DNA of 64,000 nt, taken from NCBI GenBank assembly GCA_021613535.1, contig CP075497.1, forward strand, positions 8,060,001-8,124,000. Reading direction: 5' to 3'. Of the stretch, positions 48,410 through 64,000 are shown in pieces. The notes under the pieces were generated by a model. That model did no database searches and was not told the origin of the DNA. It was given only the letters and a program-made list of their open reading frames with translations. The position numbers and the translations under genes are program-made. Within the stretch, counting starts at the first letter, position 1. Each line of letters begins with the position of its first letter. This DNA comes from Adineta vaga. Lineage: Eukaryota; Rotifera.

Positions 48410-48760
48410 CTGAAAAATGTAAAGGGAAAAATGCATTCATGTATGATTAAATATTTCTGTATATATTCGTCTTTAATTTTTACACATTAATCATCAATAA
48501 AATGGAATAATTTAAGAAAAGAAAACAAACAAAAGAAAAACACGCACACACGAGAATTGACTATAATCATTCGGATTTTGTCTATGTGTCAGGAATCATT
48601 AAATATGCTTGTTCTATCTGACACATACATAATATTGCTCTGTTTAAATCACTGTATTGGAAAAGTACTGGTCCACAGCGGAGAAAAGAAAAGGTAATCA
48701 GAAAGAGTTAAATGGAATGAATAATAAAGGGCGAAATAAAGTTATAACTAAAAAAAGACA
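48410..48760. other. Same-strand spacer between AP3D1 and THOC1
   Basis: 351 bp, AT-rich, with a short CA-rich piece near 48540-48552. It presumably holds AP3D1's 3' UTR. No gene seen; the plus-strand frame at 48657-48875 is a shadow of the last AP3D1 exon. Confidence 0.45.
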
Positions 48761-51700
48761 TCATTTCAGGAAAGTTTTGATTTCTTCCAATAAATTCGAT
48801 AAGAAATGCATTTCTGTTGACTTGCCATCGATTGTAACACCATTTGATGATTTCAAAAGAAGAGCAATTGGATGACCTAGAATACTTTCTGAATATAATG
48901 ATGCAGCAGAAGAAATTTGATCAACAACTAAAAAAGAAGGATCATTAATTTTTCAAAAAAAGAAAAATAAATTCAATGAACAAACTAGTGAATCGATAAG
49001 ATTGACAAAGAATTTTGATTGTAGACAAAAAGTCTTGACTAGATGATGGAATACTAATATGTGATTGATTTGTTAAAGTACCTGAACTCATCAAATCACC
49101 AAATGCATTTCTACAATGACATTTTTCAAATAAAAAAAACTTTCTCAACAAACAACAAAATTTCTTACGAATCGATTTTTTTTATTCTTAAATATTGTGA
49201 ACAAGGTAAATCAAGTTTAAATTCTATTGTTTCTTTTGGACTTTCACTTGATGATTTCTAATTAAGAAAGAAAAAAAAAGAAAATATTCTTCTAGTTTCG
49301 ATTTCAACTTACATTAAGTGCATAAGTCAATGTTGTTTTTAATTTCTGTGGAAATGATATGGCAGTTATTCCAAAATTAATATGAATATAGTATTCTGAA
49401 TGAGGAAAAAGACTGACAGATGGAAATGAAACATGATTTGGACTTGTTGGATTTAATAATTTTGAACTCATACTGTCAATAACATGAATATCAATATGAT
49501 CAATAATTGATGTTGTAAGATTTTTTAATAAAAATGTAACATCTAATTGAGCAGTAGATGATGATGGAATGATAGAAGAATCCTATTGATGAAAAAGAAA
49601 AGTTAAATTCTATTGCTTTTTTTATTGAAGCTGAAAGGTTTAGACTTACAATTGTTAAATGATCAGATTGTGCGATTGGTTTGTAAATAACTTGTTCTTT
49701 TGAATTGGAAGAATTTACAGGATGAATGTCATCATTGCCCATTATGTCGAAAAGATGTGAATCTGTAGGTTTGTTCTCCGTAGTTTTAATTGATTGTTTT
49801 TCTTTAGTTTTCTTCTTTTTCGGTTTTTCTTCAGTTGAAACAGTAGCAGGTGGTGCCGATGGTGACGGAGTTGGTGATACAACTCGCTCTCGTTCGTCAT
49901 CACCAGGTGATAATTCTTTATAATCATTTCGTTCACGATTTTGTTTCGATTTCGATGATGTTGATTTCTTTTCTTTTTCAACTGTTTTCTTCTTCGTTGT
50001 TTTCTTCTTGGATTCTTTTGTTGTTGAGGATGGTTGTTCAACAACCCGTGATACTGGTTCTGGAACTGGAGCTGGAGCTGGCGGTGGAGTCGGAATGACA
50101 TGTGCAGGTTCACTTAAATCGATATTCAATGCTTGATGTGGATCATTCTTTTTACTTTTTCTACCACGTTGTTTGTCTTGATCGTTATCTTCGTTGCCAC
50201 TTTCGGTCGCACCTTCGGGTAATTCTCCACCACGTGTAATTTTAATTGCCGGATAGAGATCGTCATCAACATCATCAGCACCTGCTGTATCGGTGTTTTT
50301 TGATGATTTTTTTCCTTTTTTCGATGTTCCACTATCGGCTTTAGATTTTTTCTTTAAACGTCGGTTTGCTTCATCAATTTTCGATTGTTGATATATTCGA
50401 TCCGATGATAATATTTGTAAATCTCGAGGAATCGTTCCATTAGCTTCCGCTGGTTGAGAACGTTCATTACTATCTAATGTAATCGATGATGCTTCATTCT
50501 AGAATATGAAATAAGATAAAAAACTTATTCATCTATCCTATTACAAACATACTTTATTTATTGGTTTTGTTCCTTTTATATAGTATGGATTCAAATTTTC
50601 ACTTTGTTTTCTTGTTTCTCTTTGTTTTACTAAGTCTTCTTTTGATACTTCAAGATACGCTTTCGATGGATTATAACCAGAGTTATCATTCGTATATGAA
50701 TCAAGATTACTAGCATGATAAGCATTCTCTTGGTTGCTACCAGGAAGTAAACTTTGATTCTTATATTCATACACATTCGTTGGAACAGTTTCTTCTTCAC
50801 TCTCAGATGGTGGATCATTTATCCAAGCATCCAAATCCAAACTGAAATATATACGTATATGAGTATATCAAACGAATAGATTTCTAAATGTAAATTGATT
50901 TACCCTGCAGGTACAGCCACTTTACGTTGAGCTTTGCCAGCGACTGGATTGAGTATACCATCGAAAAGAACAGTTAATTCATTTGAATTGAATTCCGATT
51001 TTTCAATTAATTTTAACACAACTTTGAGAATATTTAAAACTATACTTGCCTAAATTGGTCAAAAAAGAAATTTTAATTTTCAATTGAAGAAAAGAACAAA
51101 ATATCATACTCGTTCTTGTGCTTCAACATCTCCACTTGATACAAACACGGACATTTTATTGATTGCCATTGAAACAAGATCTTTCGTGATTGTTTCATTA
51201 TTATCCGATGTTATAATTAGATGTGTGATAATTTTCAAAATATTTTGATAATAAACAGATTGAATATGTCCAGGAAAAGATATTATTCTTGTATTAAGCA
51301 TTGATTGCAACGTTTTTTGTGGATCGTTCAAATTACTAAAACACAATAATACATATCATTACATTTTAAGAAAATAATCAACTTTACCAGCTAAATTCCC
51401 CACAAATCCATGCAGCTGCATATAAAACTTCAGCAACATTTGAAGAATTTGAACCAAGAATAAAAACATGTGCATTTTCAAGTAGAATAGCCTAGAAGAT
51501 ATTGATGAATATCGTTAAAAAAAAACAAATTGTTTACCATTTGATTGCAAACAAATTGACGAATAGATTCAACTCGAACAGCTACATCAAGTAATTGTAA
51601 CGATATCATACTACCATGTTTTGTTCCTTCAAGCCGAGTAAGTTCAACCAAAATACTTACATACCTACGAATTGAAATCTTCAACTATGAAGAAAAAGAA

Positions 51701-53593
51701 AGATAAAAAAACAACGCAAACTAACCATTCAAAATTCATTATATGTTGATAATCATTTTGACTACAAATTTCGATTATTTTTGATAATAATTCATCACGA
51801 TAATGTGATCCTTCAGCTTTATGCATATGAGCTACTAATTTTCGTACAATATCCATCAAATTTTTTCTTGATACCTAAGAAACATTCATGAAAAAATAAT
51901 CGAATCTTTCAACAAATACAATTTTTTTACCATGCCAGAAAGTAAATCAAGTGCTCGTAAACGAATGGATTCATCTTTATCATCGAGACATTGAAGAATC
52001 AAGTCATTATGTTGTTGAACACTTTTAGGATGTGTTTGTAAGATTCTTGACATTGCAAGTAAACCAAGATATTTTACTAGATGAAAAATAAACCAAGTTT
52101 ATTAAGGATTCTTCTCCAATCTTCCTTTTTCTCTCTTACAATTTTGATCGGAATCTTCAATAAGAATACGAAGTTTTTGTACACATAATTGAATGGAAGC
52201 ATTATGATTAGGTAAACCCGACGAAATCGAAACCAAAACTAGATTAAAACAAATATAAATTGAGAAGAAAAATGATTATTCCGATGTTTTGTTTTCTGTA
52301 CCAGCAATGACAGTATTAATACATTCATAGAGTAAAGACATAGCTGATGTACTATGAATGAGATTGGTTAATGGTTCAATTAATTTCTTGCCTAACCGTG
52401 GTTCCAATGGTGTTAATGCACCGAACTAAAATATTTGACAAATAAGAAAAGAAAATTGAATTAATAATTTGTAAAGAAACTAAAAATTTCTTCTACCAAT
52501 TTAATAATTTTAATTAAAACCCAATTATTTGATGATGTTGTCATTAATCGAAAGAAAATCGGTGCTAATGGAAGATAATTTTTTGGATTACGTCTTGCTA
52601 ATTCGCAGATAACATTGACAGCTGCTGCTTGAACACCTGTTAAAAAGCAAATGAGAAAACAGTTGAAGACGAAATTTTCTTTTTTCAATAATCAAACCTG
52701 GATCCGGATCTTCCAATTTTTCACGTAAACGTGGAAATGCAGGTTTAAGTGCATCAGGGTTATTTAAAAATACTTTATATAAAAGTAAAACTGCTCTTTT
52801 ACGAACATATGGTTTTGTTGATGTCATCTAAATGTAATCAAATTTATGTTTTTTTTTTCAATCTAAAACCTAAAGAGAATGTATCTGTTCTTCATACCTG
52901 AATCATAATATCATTCGCTAAATCTCTTGCTAGATCAGCATTGATAAAACATGACAAACCACTCATTGCTAATCCAGCTTCATACATTGATGAACTATTC
53001 AAATCCTAAAAGAAATCATTCCATTTAAATAGAAATAGTAAAATCAAGAAAATAGATCATTCTACTTTTCGAATCATATTTGTTGTTAACATTAACACAT
53101 CTGTTCCTTCATGAAAACATTGCGATGCAGCCAAATATCCAATTCTCTACATAAATCAAAATTCAAACATATATTCCAAAAACTGTTCATACATACTTTA
53201 AATGTAAATTTATTTGAACTCATTACTTCAATAATATTAAATGCACTCCATGAGATATCATAGCCCAACATTTGAAGCTAGAAGAAAATTAAAAATATGA
53301 ATTCTTTTCTTCATTCAAATTCTTACATATGTTAATTTATTAACAGCATTTGCTTTAGCTGACATATTATCTTGTTTAAGTTCTTGTTTGATTTCATCAA
53401 TAGCTTCATTGATATATTTCGACTGGAAAAATTCAATGAGAAAAAACTTATTTGAAAAAGATAAATATGAATATCATACTTCATTATCTTTATGATTTCG
53501 AATTCCTCGAACAAGATCATGTAAACTTTTATCAAACATGGGTCCAAAACTATCTTTCGCTTTTTTCACTACTTGATCCATTGTTGTCGACAT
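48761..53593 (-). CDS. AP3D1: AP-3 complex subunit delta (AP3D1)
   Basis: Large subunit of the AP-3 adaptor, which sorts membrane proteins from endosomes to lysosomes and related organelles. About 20 short-intron exons give roughly 1,080 aa. The start MSTTMDQVVKKAKDSFGPMF leads into FDKSLHDLVRGIRNHK. The trunk is strongly conserved: AIDEIKQELKQDN, KLTYLQMLGYDISWSAFNII, RIGYLAASQCFHEGTD, VNVICELARRNPKNYLPLAP, FGALTPLEPRLGKKLIEPL and LIHSTSAMSLLYECINTV. It continues to GLDLDAWINDPPSESEEE, the start of the hinge. The hinge is long, Lys/Glu- and Pro-rich (KKKTTKKKTVEKEKK). The ear domain ends LGHPIALLLKSS, VTIDGKSTEM and LSNLLEEIKTFLK-stop, matching the vertebrate C-terminus. It is the first gene of the tandem minus-strand block and is divergent from SLC35B1. 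Confidence 0.95.
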
Positions 53594-53765
53594 GACGTTT
53601 ACACTAAATAAACGAGAATAATAATTTCATATATATATATATATATCTGTATGATAGACATCGTTCAGCCGCCATTTTTCTCTATCATCAACCTTCCTCA
53701 TTTGTCTATTATAGATGTCCTACGATTTCATATCGTGAGCGTATTTTTCTTCTCTATGTGATCGT
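53594..53765. promoter_or_regulatory. Compact bidirectional promoter region, AP3D1/SLC35B1
   Basis: At most 170 bp between the AP3D1 ATG and the SLC35B1 open frame, containing a (TA)n run at about 53628-53646. Part may be an unrecognised first exon of SLC35B1. Confidence 0.45.
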
Positions 53766-55145
53766 TTGTCAAAAGCAAAACAAAAAATAATATACACAAC
53801 GGCTACGAAAGTTGATCTTTTTCCATCAAGTGTGGTTTTTAAAACCATACATGATAGTGTTCATCAACGAAAATCTTCTCGAATCGATCTGAATATCAAA
53901 CTTAATCAATTGAAATTATTTTTTAATAAATCATCTATCAAATTAGTCGTTTCTTTTTTGGGTATATTCATTTCATATTTAATTTTTGGAATTATTCAAG
54001 AATCAATGTAAGCGAAAAATTGAATTACATTATTGAAATAAAATATCTCATTCTAGTGTTAAAGGAATCTATGGAAAAAATGATAAATTTACATTTATTT
54101 TATCACTGGTCTTTTCTCTATGTATCTTTAATGCTATTGTATCAAAAATAAGTATGTAACAGATTGATTCTCGATCATAAGAATAGTTTTATTGTTGGGT
54201 AGTTTTAATCGTTCGAAAATCTCATCGAGATACAACACCTTCGGTTATGTATGCATTTGTATCGTTTACATATCTATTTGCAATGCTTTCGAGTAATTAT
54301 GCATTAGAATTTGTGAGTTATCCAATGCAGGTGGGAATTTATTCAAATGATTGAGAATGAAATTTTGTTTTTGAAACAATTGTTTTAGGTTTTGGGAAAA
54401 TCGGCTAAACCTGTACCGGTGATGCTTTTAGGTGTATTATTAGCAAGAAAACGATATCCATTGAGGAAATATTTATATGTTTTATTGATTGTTTTTGGCG
54501 TGATTTTGTTTATGTATAAAGAGCCGAAAGAAACAGCGAAAGCACTGGATGAAGGTGAAATTTTCGGAATTGGAGAGTTTCTTTTGGTAGGTTTTTCTCT
54601 TTGAAAAAATCGTTGAAAGTTTATGATTAAAAAACACACGTTTTTTGTTAACTTAGTTTGTCTCACTTATCTTCGATGGTTTAACAGGTGGTATACAAGA
54701 TCGTATTCGTGAGAAACATAAAGTTCAAGCATATCATATGATGTTTTCCATGAATCTCTGGTCATGTTTATGGTCATTTATAGGCGTTCTTGCTACTGGT
54801 GAATTTTATGGTTTTATTGATTTTCTTCAAACTTATCCAAATACTATTTCAAACATTCTATTACTTGGCTTAACTGGTGCAATAGGACAGGTAAATCATA
54901 CTGAAGCAAAAATAACTTCTCTGGTTGAATTGTACATCTTTCTTCTCTAGAACTTTATCTTTCTTACGATCGAATGGTTTGGTCCATTAACATGTTCAAT
55001 AGTTACAACTACACGGAAATTTTTTACAATTCTCTGTTCAGTATTTATCTTTGGTAACCTTCTAACAGTTCGTCAAACATGTGCAACGATACTTGTATTT
55101 CTCGGGCTGTTTCTCGAAGAAATACATGGCAAGAAAAAACACTGA
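53766..55145 (+). CDS. SLC35B1: SLC35B1, ER ATP/ADP (nucleotide-sugar-family) transporter
   Basis: Ten-TM drug/metabolite-superfamily carrier of the ER membrane; SLC35B1 (AXER) imports ATP in exchange for ADP for chaperones such as BiP. Exons chain in frame with 45-70 bp introns. Family matches: [123 protein letters not shown] and [20 protein letters not shown]. The C-terminus HGKKKH is a KKxx di-lysine ER-retrieval signal. The N-terminus is unresolved: the open frame starts at 53766 without an in-frame ATG, and I found no upstream exon that joins in frame, so a first exon is missing from this model. About 55 residues precede TM1, longer than in vertebrates. Confidence 0.9.
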
Positions 55146-55403
55146 TATCAATGTTTATTATCATTCCAATTCTGGTTTTTTTAGTGAATCAACGTTTTCT
55201 GTTATGCTTTTCTTTTCAATTTTTGTTATCAGAATAGAGCCAAATAAAAAAAAAAGAACATTTACGTCATAACAAGGTCATTGTACTGAAAACAACATTA
55301 CATCCATCCTTGACAAGAACGCAAGAGAAAAAAGGAGTAGCATAGAAGGCAAAAAAGAAACAGCAGTTGATTTTGCTTCGAAAAAAAGAGTCGTAGATCA
55401 TCG

Positions 55404-57047
<1,644 letters not shown>

Positions 57048-57496
57048 ATAACGCATTCGTTTTTCTTCAATTCATTTACTAATATATTCAAAGTATATCT
57101 TTTAGTCTTTATCATAATTTTTTCTTTTCCAATATAATACGACATATTCGGTCGATAATAGACACATTTAACTTATCAACCACGTGTATGATTCATATAC
57201 ATATATCGTGGTGAATCTATTCACAAAAACTTGTTCAACTACAAAGAAAAAAAGGTAAGTTTTAGAAGAAGAATATATAAAAATGTAGAATAGCAAAAAA
57301 AGAAAACTTCATATTTCTTGAAAAAAAAATATTCTAAAAATAAACATGTTCAATAGAACGACTGTTTGAAAGCAAAACAAAAACACTTGCACAGAAAAAC
57401 TTAGTGCTAAGAAAAAAAAACCTAATAGAAAAAAGAAAGGAGTGGCATAGCGCGCACATATTCAAAGGAGAAAAATTCAAATCACTTGTACAACAA
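57048..57496. other. Convergent 3' region between SQOR and Piwi
   Basis: About 450 bp, A-rich on the plus strand, presumably both 3' UTRs. The frame 57334-57561 (-) is not supported. No other element seen. Confidence 0.4.
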
Positions 57497-61710
<4,214 letters not shown>

Positions 61711-63649
61711 ATTAATAATAAGACTTCAATCCGTAAGGGTGAATCAACTGTAACAAGAAATAATTAAATATCTTTGTTTTTATTTAATGAAAGAAAGTCA
61801 TTATTCATACAATAGATTTTGGTTGTTAGATTCAATTTGAAGATATCTGCTTTATCTCTTACTGTAAATTGATATTTTTCTCTTAATGTTCGATTATTTT
61901 CAGACTAGTCGATGCTTTTTCGGACGATCTGACCACGTGGATGTTATAGATATTTGGATCCATGTTGCGTTCTCTCCAGGCATGGACAAAAGGATGTACT
62001 GCAATGAACGGTCAGCTTTAAGAAGAGAAAAAGATATCCGGTCATTTTCGATGCTTATATATATATATGTATATGAACGAGCTAAATTCAAATCGAGGGT
62101 TCCAAGATATAAAGAATGAGAAGGAAGTGAATATCGACATACAAATGAAACTTGTGTTCATGTTTTTGACTGAATAGCATGGAGCTGTTTCCATTATTTG
62201 CATTAGTCTTATATAGATTCCTGAAGGGATAAATGAGACTTTAGCAGAGCATATTTTCTTTCAATGGATTATTACGCTTGGAAAAGACCTTCTGAGAACA
62301 TGTGTTTGACAATAATTTTGCCAAAAAAAAACAACATTGAATCATGTTCATATTCAACAAATGTATCAAGTCACGCATTCATGTAAAACAGTTGATGAAA
62401 CTTTGATAAATGTCTTTCTAATTGTGACATTTCCATATTATCTGGATATGAAAATCATCAATATAAATGATCTGATAAGATCTATTAGCTATCTGTCATA
62501 TTATATTAATAATTACACTAATGAAAACTTTTTGACATATAAATTACTTTTATTAAAAAGTTTTATAAACTTGAAACACGAAGAAATGTCTTCAATTCTT
62601 CCGCATCACTATAAAATCATATATAACAAAAATAACGCAAGCCTTTTAATGCCAACATCTTGTCAAATGAGGAATGAAAGTTTACATGCAATAACTAATC
62701 AAATTGGATGCAAATTTTTTCTTCTTCTTATAGTACACAACAAGAGTAGATTGGTATCATTTTTTTGCAGGTTATAAAAGTAAGTACATATTTGTATTAA
62801 TGAATGAAAAAAACTTTCCTTTCTGCTGTGTAGAAAACGTCTCTTGCACTCGAAGCATTTTGTTTTTGTTTAATATACCTGCTTAAACTTGTTTTTAACA
62901 TAACCAATAGAGAGAAATAAAGAACATTTGCACAAAAAAGGTATACCTACCTACTTTAAGCGGATCGATTTCGTCATGATAAACATTCACCTTTCTAATA
63001 TCGATACAAATAATCAAAATGATATTCAGTCATTTTACTTTCACAATAGTTTAGCTAGCAATGCATATTTCGATGGCTATATTCACTAATAATAAAACTA
63101 TAGAATACCACTTTCTCATCAAATTTTCTCATGTAAAAATCTTTTGCATATGATTAACTAAAAACTGTTTTTTTCTCTCTCTATATCCTGTTGGGTACAT
63201 GTTTTGATTAATATGACCCCTTTTTTTTCTCTTTTCTTTATATTAGCAACGCCAATATAGAGTTATTTTCGTCGCAGATGTGTTTTTTTCTTCTCCTTTT
63301 TTTCTGACTAAAGGATAGAAGTTTTTTCTTCGCAACAACAATTCTTGCTCTGTTTCTGACGTCTCGTCTTCTAAACGTTAGACAGAACGACAAATGTGTG
63401 TTGGTATAGTGTTCTAACTGGAAGAAATAGAATATTAGGGTTTTTTCTCCTCTCTTTTTTGCCGAGCTCGAAACGTTCGAACGAAGACAAAAACATAAGC
63501 GTGTTTCTTACATTGAGAGAAGAATTACGCATGTTCTTTCTTCTGTTTATTTTTAGTATTTTGTTTTACTATTACGATTGCTGTTGTTGTTGTTGTTGTT
63601 TTAGATCGCGGTGGATTGTTATTGAAAACTTTGTCAACATAGAAAAGCT
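61711..63649. promoter_or_regulatory. Divergent intergenic region between Piwi and glycogen phosphorylase
   Basis: About 1.9 kb, the longest gene-free stretch. Open frames at 61886-62119 and 62337-62777 (146 codons, no ATG at its start) show no family, no exon partners and AT-driven composition. A (TGT)n microsatellite at about 63577-63600 ends in TTTTAG, a likely 3' splice acceptor about 45 nt before the phosphorylase ATG. Confidence 0.45.
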
Positions 63650-64000
63650 ATGTCAAAATCATCAACAAAAGTTCCTTTGACGGATAAAGATCGTCGTAAA
63701 CAAATATCAATTCGTGGTTTACCAGTCTTAGAAAATGTAGCATCAGTTAAAAAAACATTCAATCGTCATTTACATTTTACAATTGTCAAAGATCGTAATG
63801 TTGCTACCAATCGTGATTATTATTTATCAACAGCTTATACTGTACGTGATCATCTTGTTGGTCGATGGATTCGTACACAACAACATTATTATGAAACTGA
63901 TCCCAAACGAGTTTATTACTTATCATTAGAATATTATATGGGACGATCATTATCAAATATGATGATCAATCTTGGAATTGAATCAGAATTAGATGAAGCT
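63650..64000 (+). CDS. Glycogen phosphorylase (N-terminal part; continues beyond window)
   Basis: Releases glucose-1-phosphate from glycogen using pyridoxal phosphate. The window holds the first 117 codons: [20 protein letters not shown], then [39 protein letters not shown] and [20 protein letters not shown], all close to animal enzymes. The activation site is conserved: RRKQISIRG contains the serine phosphorylated by phosphorylase kinase (Ser20 here, Ser14 in mammals), so hormonal or calcium-type regulation is expected. No intron falls in this part. The catalytic and PLP-lysine regions lie outside the window. Confidence 0.93.
   Translation, partial: MSKSSTKVPLTDKDRRKQISIRGLPVLENVASVKKTFNRHLHFTIVKDRNVATNRDYYLSTAYTVRDHLVGRWIRTQQHYYETDPKRVYYLSLEYYMGRSLSNMMINLGIESELDEA

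Noticed and set aside
49726-50113. Three long alternative-frame ORFs in the AP3D1 hinge
   Set aside because: Shadows of the Lys/Glu/Pro-rich hinge; the true frame is fixed by the conserved trunk and ear.
62337-62777. A 146-codon plus-strand open frame between Piwi and phosphorylase
   Set aside because: It has no ATG at its start, no family motif, no flanking exons and AT-driven composition. Chance cannot be excluded, so it is not called a gene.

Overview
This is eukaryotic, animal-type DNA: AT-rich, with intron-containing genes on both strands. Most introns are about 45-90 bp (a few are 280-1,130 bp), and intergenic gaps run from about 0.1 to 1.9 kb. The gene set includes HDAC6, RBM15, golgin-97, AP-3 delta, THOC1, cyclin-Q, SQOR, Piwi and glycogen phosphorylase, so the organism is a metazoan. 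Tiny introns, compact spacing, probable 3' splice acceptors just upstream of many start codons (as expected for spliced-leader trans-splicing), and a few genes that look bacterial or fungal together suggest a bdelloid rotifer. That species-level guess is inference only.

Layout, left to right. 1-3325 (-): HDAC6-like tandem deacetylase, running off the left edge. 4269-5834 (+): Gfo/Idh/MocA oxidoreductase. 7592-8678 (-): rhodopsin-type GPCR. 9604-10133 (+): E2-fold protein lacking the catalytic cysteine. 11633-14347 (+): CD36/LIMP-2-type scavenger receptor with two possible last exons. 15967-17349 (-): unidentified coiled-coil protein. 18352-22472 (+): RBM15/Spen-like RNA-binding protein. 22800-25088 (+): RhoGAP of the ARHGAP29/45/GMIP type. 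26431-29565 (-): bHLH-PAS transcription factor. 30868-32557 (+): FAM228-like protein. 32559-33813 (-): Kv-type channel with an unusual pore. 34379-36080 (+): FUT8-like fucosyltransferase interrupted by a 1-nt frame break. 37035-38931 (+): Lys/Arg-rich protein of unknown function.

39106-41124 (-): golgin-97. 41855-43197 (+): four-TM protein with a CxxC tail. Then a head-to-tail minus-strand block, in transcription order: AP3D1 (53593-48761), THOC1 (48409-45742), CCNQ (45537-44553) and a nurim/MddA/ICMT-like membrane methyltransferase (44432-43512). 53766-55145 (+): SLC35B1. 55404-57047 (+): SQOR. 57497-61710 (-): Piwi. 63650-64000 (+): start of glycogen phosphorylase.

Most are unrelated housekeeping genes and no single pathway unites them. 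Loose themes are RNA handling (RBM15 in m6A deposition, THOC1 in mRNA export, Piwi in small-RNA silencing) and Golgi/endosome/lysosome traffic (golgin-97, AP-3 delta, LIMP-2-like receptor, SLC35B1, FUT8-like enzyme). The most unusual observations are the cysteine-less E2, the alternative receptor tails, two genes whose stop codons face each other across one base, the atypical K+ channel, and three genes (bHLH-PAS, Kv, FUT8-like) whose reading frame needs either a non-canonical intron or a 1-nt indel. I found no CRISPR array, no complete transposable element and no rRNA or tRNA gene, although I could not run a structural RNA search.
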